Part shown: one piece after another, positions 59,200-64,000 of the stretch | Layout: the number at the start of each line of letters is the position of its first letter | How positions within the stretch are numbered: position 1 is the stretch's first letter | DNA from: Jacaranda mimosifolia | Lineage: Eukaryota > Streptophyta > Magnoliopsida > Lamiales > Bignoniaceae | DNA: 64,000 nucleotides | Assembly (NCBI GenBank): GCA_018894105.1 | Contig: CM032123.1 | Span: forward strand, 7,813,001-7,877,000 | Reading direction: 5' to 3' | Notes under the pieces: model-generated | Databases searched by the model: none | Told to the model about the DNA's origin: nothing | The model's input: only the letters and a program-made list of their open reading frames with translations | Made by a program: the position numbers and the translations under genes

Positions 59200-60065
59200 G
59201 GCTCCTGTTTGGGCGGCTTCATATGGATGAGCCATTTGACATCGAGCCTAAGTCTGCTGAGCCGCCGAACTTTGGGCTCGACCCGGGCCATCGCCCACTA
59301 GCCCACCAGCAAGAGCGCAGCAGGGCCCAGTCGTTCGCAAGCAACCTGGCTGGGCTCAGGCCCACCAGCAAGAGCGTCACAGGCTGGCCCACCCACAAGC
59401 TGGCAGCAGGACCCAACGCCCAACAGCAAGAGCGGCCGCCCAGCGCCCACATCGGCCCACCCGCAAGGCCCAGCACCACACCAGCCCACCAGGCCTAACG
59501 CCCACATTGGCCCACCAAGCCCACAGCGCCCACCAGGCCTAGCGCCCACATCAGCCCACTAGGTCCACAGCGCCCAACCGCAAGGACCAACGCCCTCACC
59601 GGCCAGGGCCAGCACCACAGGCCCACCCGCAAGGCCCAGCACCCACCACAGCCCACCAGGCCCAGCACCACGGCCCACAACGCCCAATAGCAAGAGTGGC
59701 CGTAGGGCCGCCCACCTGTAAGGCCCAGCACCCACCACAGCCCTCCAGGCCCAGTGCCACGGCCCACAACGCCCAACAGCAAGAACGGCCGTAGGGCCGC
59801 CCATCTGTAAGGCCCAGCACCCACATCGGCTAGGGCCATCGCCACAAGCCCACCCGCAAGGCCCAGCACCTATACCAGCCCACCAGGCCCAGTGCCACGG
59901 CCCACTCGAGCTCAAACCCAGCGCCCACCAGCAAGATCGGCAGTAGGACCGGCCCACCCGCAAGCTGGCAGAGCAGGCCCAGCGCCACACCCGCCCACCC
60001 GCAAGCCCAGCGCAAATTCCTCCCCCAAGCTGCTGGCAGCAGGTTTCGATCCCGCGCCCATGCCC
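59200..60065. repeat. Very GC-rich minisatellite with 89-bp higher-order units
   Basis: Built from short words GCCCACCAGCAAG, GGCCCAGCGCCCAC and CCCGCAAGGCCCAGCACC. A higher-order unit of 89 bp is repeated nearly exactly (AGGCCCAGCACCCACCACAG at 59632 and 59721, AGGCCCAGCACCCAC again at 59810). Several long frames are open on both strands purely because of composition (Pro/Ala/His on plus, Gly/Trp/Ala on minus). Surrounding DNA is strongly AT-rich, so the base-composition jump is abrupt at both ends. Confidence 0.85.
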
Positions 60066-60448
60066 ACCCTCAAGTAAGCACCTAATCATCTTAGTTGCAC
60101 TTCCAAAAGTTAATATTTGAATTTGCTCAATTACTTATTCGTTCTTTTCCCTATAGATCTCTCAAGTAATTTCACATATTATCAAGCAAACATTATTTTA
60201 TTTTTAAAAACAAAATAATAATTGTCATTTGAATAAATAAAATAAGAATATCAAATAGTGAATTAAAAGAAATGAACAAAAAGTGTGAGATCATTATATA
60301 GCATAGATGCATGAAGCAAAGAAATTTTATTACATACATATATATATATATATATAAATTGTTAGGTAAAGACTTAATATTTTTGTAGAAGAGCTTATAA
60401 TATAAAATACTTTATTTTAGAAATTCATAAAAAAATATTTATAAAAAA

Positions 60449-61115
60449 TAATTGGCATTACATATATATATATTAAAAAATTATGAACAAAACCCTTTAA
60501 AGTAAAAAACAAAGGGCAATCTAACAAGCAAAAGTAACAATATTATTAATAATTCCGGCGGTTTAGAAAAATCAGCGCGAAGTTATTCATTCAGGGAATG
60601 TTACACTAACCGCGCCATTTATTATGAATTCCACGGCGATTTTTGAAACCGCCGCTAAATGGCTAATTCACCTGCGGTTTGGATAAATCGTTGCTTAACC
60701 ACCGTCAAATTAGTATTTTACGGCAGTTGAGACAAACCATCACAAAATACATGCTGCGATTAACCTATTTTCTTGTAGTGTATGTGTATATATATATACT
60801 ATATATGTATATAAGTTTGAATGAAAAATTATATTATATACATAGTTGTAAATATTAAATATTATTTAATTTGGAATGAATAAATAGAAAAAATAGATAA
60901 AAATAAAAGTAATTTAAATTTTATTGATAAATTTATATATATGTATATTATATATATGTGTGAATAAGTATAAATGGAAAAAAATAAGTATACATGTATG
61001 AATAATTCAAAAGAAAAAAGATAAAAATAAAAATTATTTAAAATTTTATAGATAAATTTGTATATATATATGTATGTATAAAATGAGAATATATGAAATA
61101 ATGAGAAATTTTGAT
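60449..61115. repeat. Direct duplication, copy 1 (contains a CACTA right end)
   Basis: Begins AATAATTGGCATTACATATA, includes CACTA subterminal sequence and a right terminus at 60760-60780, then an AT-rich segment with TGAATAAATAGAAAAAATAG and AAGTATACATGTATGAATAA. Copy 2 is at 61589-62115. Confidence 0.85.
60540..60780. mobile_element. CACTA element, right end
   Basis: It ends CCTATTTTCTTGTAGTG at 60780, the reverse complement of CACTACAAGAAAATAGG. Subterminal CGGCGGTTT/AAACCGCCG words occur in both orientations (60550-60680). The terminus differs from the left end at 58722, so these two ends belong to different CACTA families. Confidence 0.75.
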
Positions 61116-61588
61116 TTTGATTATTTGAAAGGTTAACAACTTTTTTTGTTATTCACTATTTTTTTTGTTATTTGCAAAATATAATATGAATACCCAATTA
61201 TATTTATACAAAAATTTGAGAATGAATACAATAATTTGTTTTTTCTATATTTTATTTTACATTATAATTTCATCCTCATATTTTGTCACTAATTCATATT
61301 TTAAAATCAATTTTAAGTTTATAATTATTTTATCAATTTTCTATAGTTTTAACTTTATATGACTAATGCCAAACTCTTTTTTTCACTTAATTATTCGAAA
61401 ACTAAGTTATGAGTCAAATTAAAATGTTTCTATTAACTTATATACTAATATTGATTTTAACTTTATAATTATTTTATATATTTATTTTGATTTATTTTAC
61501 TTTTTTTTTATCTTTACTATCATAGTTTTGTCTTAACTTAATTGATTTTTAATCAAAAATTAAAATTAAATAAGATTTTTTTTAAAAA

Positions 61589-62030
61589 ATAATTGGCATT
61601 ACATATATATATATATATTAAAAAATTATGGAAAAAAATCCTTTAAAGTTAAAAACAAAGAGCAATCTAATAAGTAAAAAAAATAATATTATTAATTGCG
61701 AAAGTTTAGAAAAACCAGCGCAAAGTATATGGCGCAATTAACCTATTTTCTTGTGGCGTATATATGTATATATATACTAAATATGTAAATAAATACGAAC
61801 AAAAAATTATGTTATACATATTTAAAAGTGTTAAATATTATTTAATTCGGAATGAATAAATAGAAAAATAGATAAAAATAAAAGTAATTTAAATTTTATT
61901 AATAAATTTATAAATATGTATATTATATTTATGTGAATAAGTATAAATAGAAAAAATAAGTATACATGTATGAATAATTAGAAAGAAAAAAGATAAAAAT
62001 AAAAATTATTTAAAATTTTATTGATAAATT

Positions 62031-62078
<48 letters not shown>

Positions 62079-62115
62079 ATGAGAATATATGAAATACTGA
62101 GAAATGAGAAACAAT
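61589..62115. repeat. Direct duplication, copy 2
   Basis: Matches copy 1 on both flanks of the CACTA terminus but lacks about 150-190 bp of subterminal sequence (equivalent of about 60585-60750). Its terminus has decayed to CTTGTGGCG. Confidence 0.85.
62031..62076. repeat. (TA)n(TG)n microsatellite
   Basis: About 18 TG dinucleotides after a short TA run, in the duplication's second copy only; copy 1 has only TATATATATGTATGTAT here. Confidence 0.95.
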
Positions 62116-62159
62116 GATAAATTTATATATATGTATAAAATGAGAAATATATGAAATAA

Positions 62160-62420
62160 TAGAAGGGAGAAATGAGAATAAAAAGAAAAGAAAAGGAAAG
62201 AATGAAAAGAAAGAAAAAATAAATAAAATATGATAATAAAAAGTTATTTAAATTGAATTGTATATATGTGAAATGATTAAGGATAAATTGATCTTTTATA
62301 TTCAAATTACGTTAAATGGGCAATAAAAGCGGAGGGGGAGGCGGTGTGCGTGGTTTTATAAAACATAAAGAAGTTGTTTTGTATATATATATATTTTTTC
62401 ACATATGGGTTTGATACTTA
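62160..62420. other. AT-rich spacer, no gene seen
   Basis: Purine-rich GAAAAGAAAGGAAAG run near 62180-62220, otherwise featureless. Confidence 0.45.
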
Positions 62421-64000
62421 TTTCACAAATCACATTGGGGTAAATTGCAACTACCCCAATAAAATTATTACCATTTCAATGGAGCCCTTAGTTTTCTTTT
62501 TTTTTTGCTGATGTAGTTTTTGGTTGTAATGGAAAAATTATATATTTGGTCTCATTGGATGGGGGGTTTGCATCGTTCGGTAATTAAGTTGACACTTATA
62601 GGATCAAAACTCTAATTTTTTTAATACATTTGGGATAGCACCTCAACTTCCATTAGTATTCAGGCAAAACTATTAAATTAAAAAAAAATTAATTATTCAA
62701 CAGCTCAAAATTTTGAATTATTTATAAAAATTCCACAAAATTTGAATTGTCCAATCAACCTTCATTAAAAAAATTTAAAAAAAATAATAAAATTTAAATT
62801 TATATAAAACAAAATCCTCATAAAAAAAAATTTATATCTCAATATAAATATCATATATATATATATGTATAATATCAATATAAATATATAAAAAATAAAT
62901 ATCATATAAATATACATAAATATATATATATATATAACACCCACCCCCTCTTCCCCAACCACTCACCGCCGGCCATGGAAATATGGCCAGCAGCCAGAGC
63001 TGGCCGCTGGCCTGCGGCCGGCCATGGCCAGGCCTAGGGTGGGGGGGGGAGGGCTGGTTGGAAGAGGCAGGGATGGGTAGGGGGAGGTGTGGAAGAAGGA
63101 GAAAATATATATATATATGTATATATATATACTTATTTATTTATTATTAATTAATACATTTTAATTAAATTAACTTAAATTAAAAAATTTTACTTATGTT
63201 ATTTATTTAAAATCATTACATTATTTTGTTCAAAATAATTAAAAATATTTATTTATTTAAAATCATTAAAATTATATTGTTAGGATAAAATTTTAGATTT
63301 TATTTTTATTTAAATTATTTATTTTGATTAATAAATAAATTTAATTTTTTTTATTTATATATACACACACATCAAGGTCTCACAGGGTTCCAACTCTATA
63401 TCTCCCATATTTTGACTTATTTAATTTTTATTAATTGATAAATTTAATGAAATTAATTTAAATTAGGGCTTGTTTGTTCATGAATTGGAGCATTTTGTCA
63501 AAATATTTTAGCAATATGATTTTTTGAAAGTGGGGTTGGAGAATGTAATGGTTGTTTATTTGTATTTTGGGTGGTAGGTGAAAAATGAATTGGGAGAAAA
63601 TTATTTATTTCTTTGTGTTTTAGAAGGGAACAAGATATCATATAAATAATTTTTTTATTGGGTTGATAGGGTGAAATAGACATTTTAAAATTACTAGTGT
63701 TAGTATGATATTTTTAGATCTTATTTTTATTTTTAAATGATTTATTTTAGTTAATAAATATTTTTTTATATTTAATAAATATATTTAACTTAATGTAAAT
63801 AAATTATTTTAGATATGATTTTTTTTAATATTATTGAGATGTAATTTAAAAAAAAATCATATTTAATTAAGTGATGGATTTGATTTTTATTTTTATTTTA
63901 TAATTAATAAATATGTTTAATTAAATTTGATTAAATTACTTTGCATATGTTGATGATTTTAAAATTTTATTTTTTTTAATCCAACTTTAATTAAAAGATT
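62421..64000. mobile_element. MULE-like element with GC-rich core, running out of the window
   Basis: The probable left end is GGGGTAAATTGCAACTACCCC near 62438. There is a GC-rich core at 62936-63100 (CGCCGGCCATGG, GGCCGCTGGCCTGCGGCCGG, CCATGGCCAGG, then a G-run) between TATATATA runs. The right arm (63130-63350) parallels 54450-54740. The right terminus was not found before 64000. Confidence 0.5.

Noticed and set aside
59219..60089. Long open frames on both strands in the GC-rich array (up to 176 codons)
   Set aside because: They arise from stop-poor GC-rich tandem repeats, overlap on both strands and several frames, and encode low-complexity Gly/Ala/Trp or Pro/Ala/His without any domain.
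58722..60780. One CACTA element spanning 58722-60780 with the GC array inside
   Set aside because: The two termini differ (CACTGTAACAAATT against CACTACAAGAAAATAGG) and their subterminal words are unrelated, so they are ends of two different families.
60300..64000. Centromeric or telomeric satellite
   Set aside because: No telomere motif and no homogeneous satellite; AT-richness reflects microsatellites and transposon arms.

Overview
This is a stretch of plant nuclear DNA, almost certainly from a eudicot. It is AT-rich, with short-intron eukaryotic gene structure, many nested Ty3/gypsy LTRs primed by initiator-Met tRNA, CACTA ends, and MULE-like inverted-repeat elements. I see no bacterial, viral or organellar gene organisation. 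The species cannot be named from the sequence alone.

One host gene can be built with confidence: a 13-exon serine carboxypeptidase-like (SCPL) gene on the minus strand, 11026 down to 5461. I assembled it exon by exon. The exons total 1386 nt (461 codons plus stop) and carry a signal peptide, an oxyanion-hole block WLTGGPGC, the catalytic Ser in GDSYTG, an Asp motif SGDHD and the His in GGGHTAPEY. These favour the clade-IA acyltransferase-type SCPLs of plant secondary metabolism over true peptidases.

Almost everything else is transposon-derived. 0.9-3.0 kb: a decayed + strand gypsy LTR with primer-binding site and gag remnant. 11.8-18.8 kb: a three-layer nest (CACTA remnant, minus-strand solo LTR, plus-strand solo LTR) supported by diverged target-site duplications. 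18.8-19.25 kb: one end of a MULE-like element. 22.05-24.15 kb: minus-strand gypsy LTR pieces with a primer-binding site. 24.2-26.2 kb: an unassigned promoter-like tract with a 27-bp palindrome just upstream of a TATA box. 26.2-30.2 kb: the decayed 3' half of a gypsy element with its LTR. 31.7-36.7 kb: a 3.3-kb gypsy LTR, primer-binding site and decayed internal region. 36.7-37.5 kb: a MULE-like non-autonomous element with target-site duplication. 39.0-40.1 kb: an LTR fragment cut by a CACTA end.

40.77-50.63 kb holds the best-preserved element, a Tekay/Del-type chromovirus on the minus strand. It has both LTRs and matching 5-bp target-site duplications (ATTAT), but frameshifts and stops in gag and pol. 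It split a degenerate ~54-bp repeat array. 52.2-54.9 kb: MULE-like elements, one with ~300-bp terminal inverted repeats. 58.15-58.72 kb: a CACTA transposase pseudogene fragment. 58.72-60.78 kb: CACTA ends flanking a strikingly GC-rich minisatellite. 60.4-62.1 kb: a direct duplication containing a CACTA end. 62.4-64 kb: a further MULE-like element that runs out of the window.

The most interesting cross-cutting patterns are: a GC-rich core with a GGCCAGATCTGGCC palindrome shared by several MULE-like elements; gypsy LTRs that keep a common skeleton but each carry a private tandem repeat in U3; an iterated CCCCTGTGAGGGT-type motif in those U3 regions; and the nested inverted LTR pair that could form a long hairpin RNA. 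Family assignments rest on motif recognition by eye. No alignment or database search was run.
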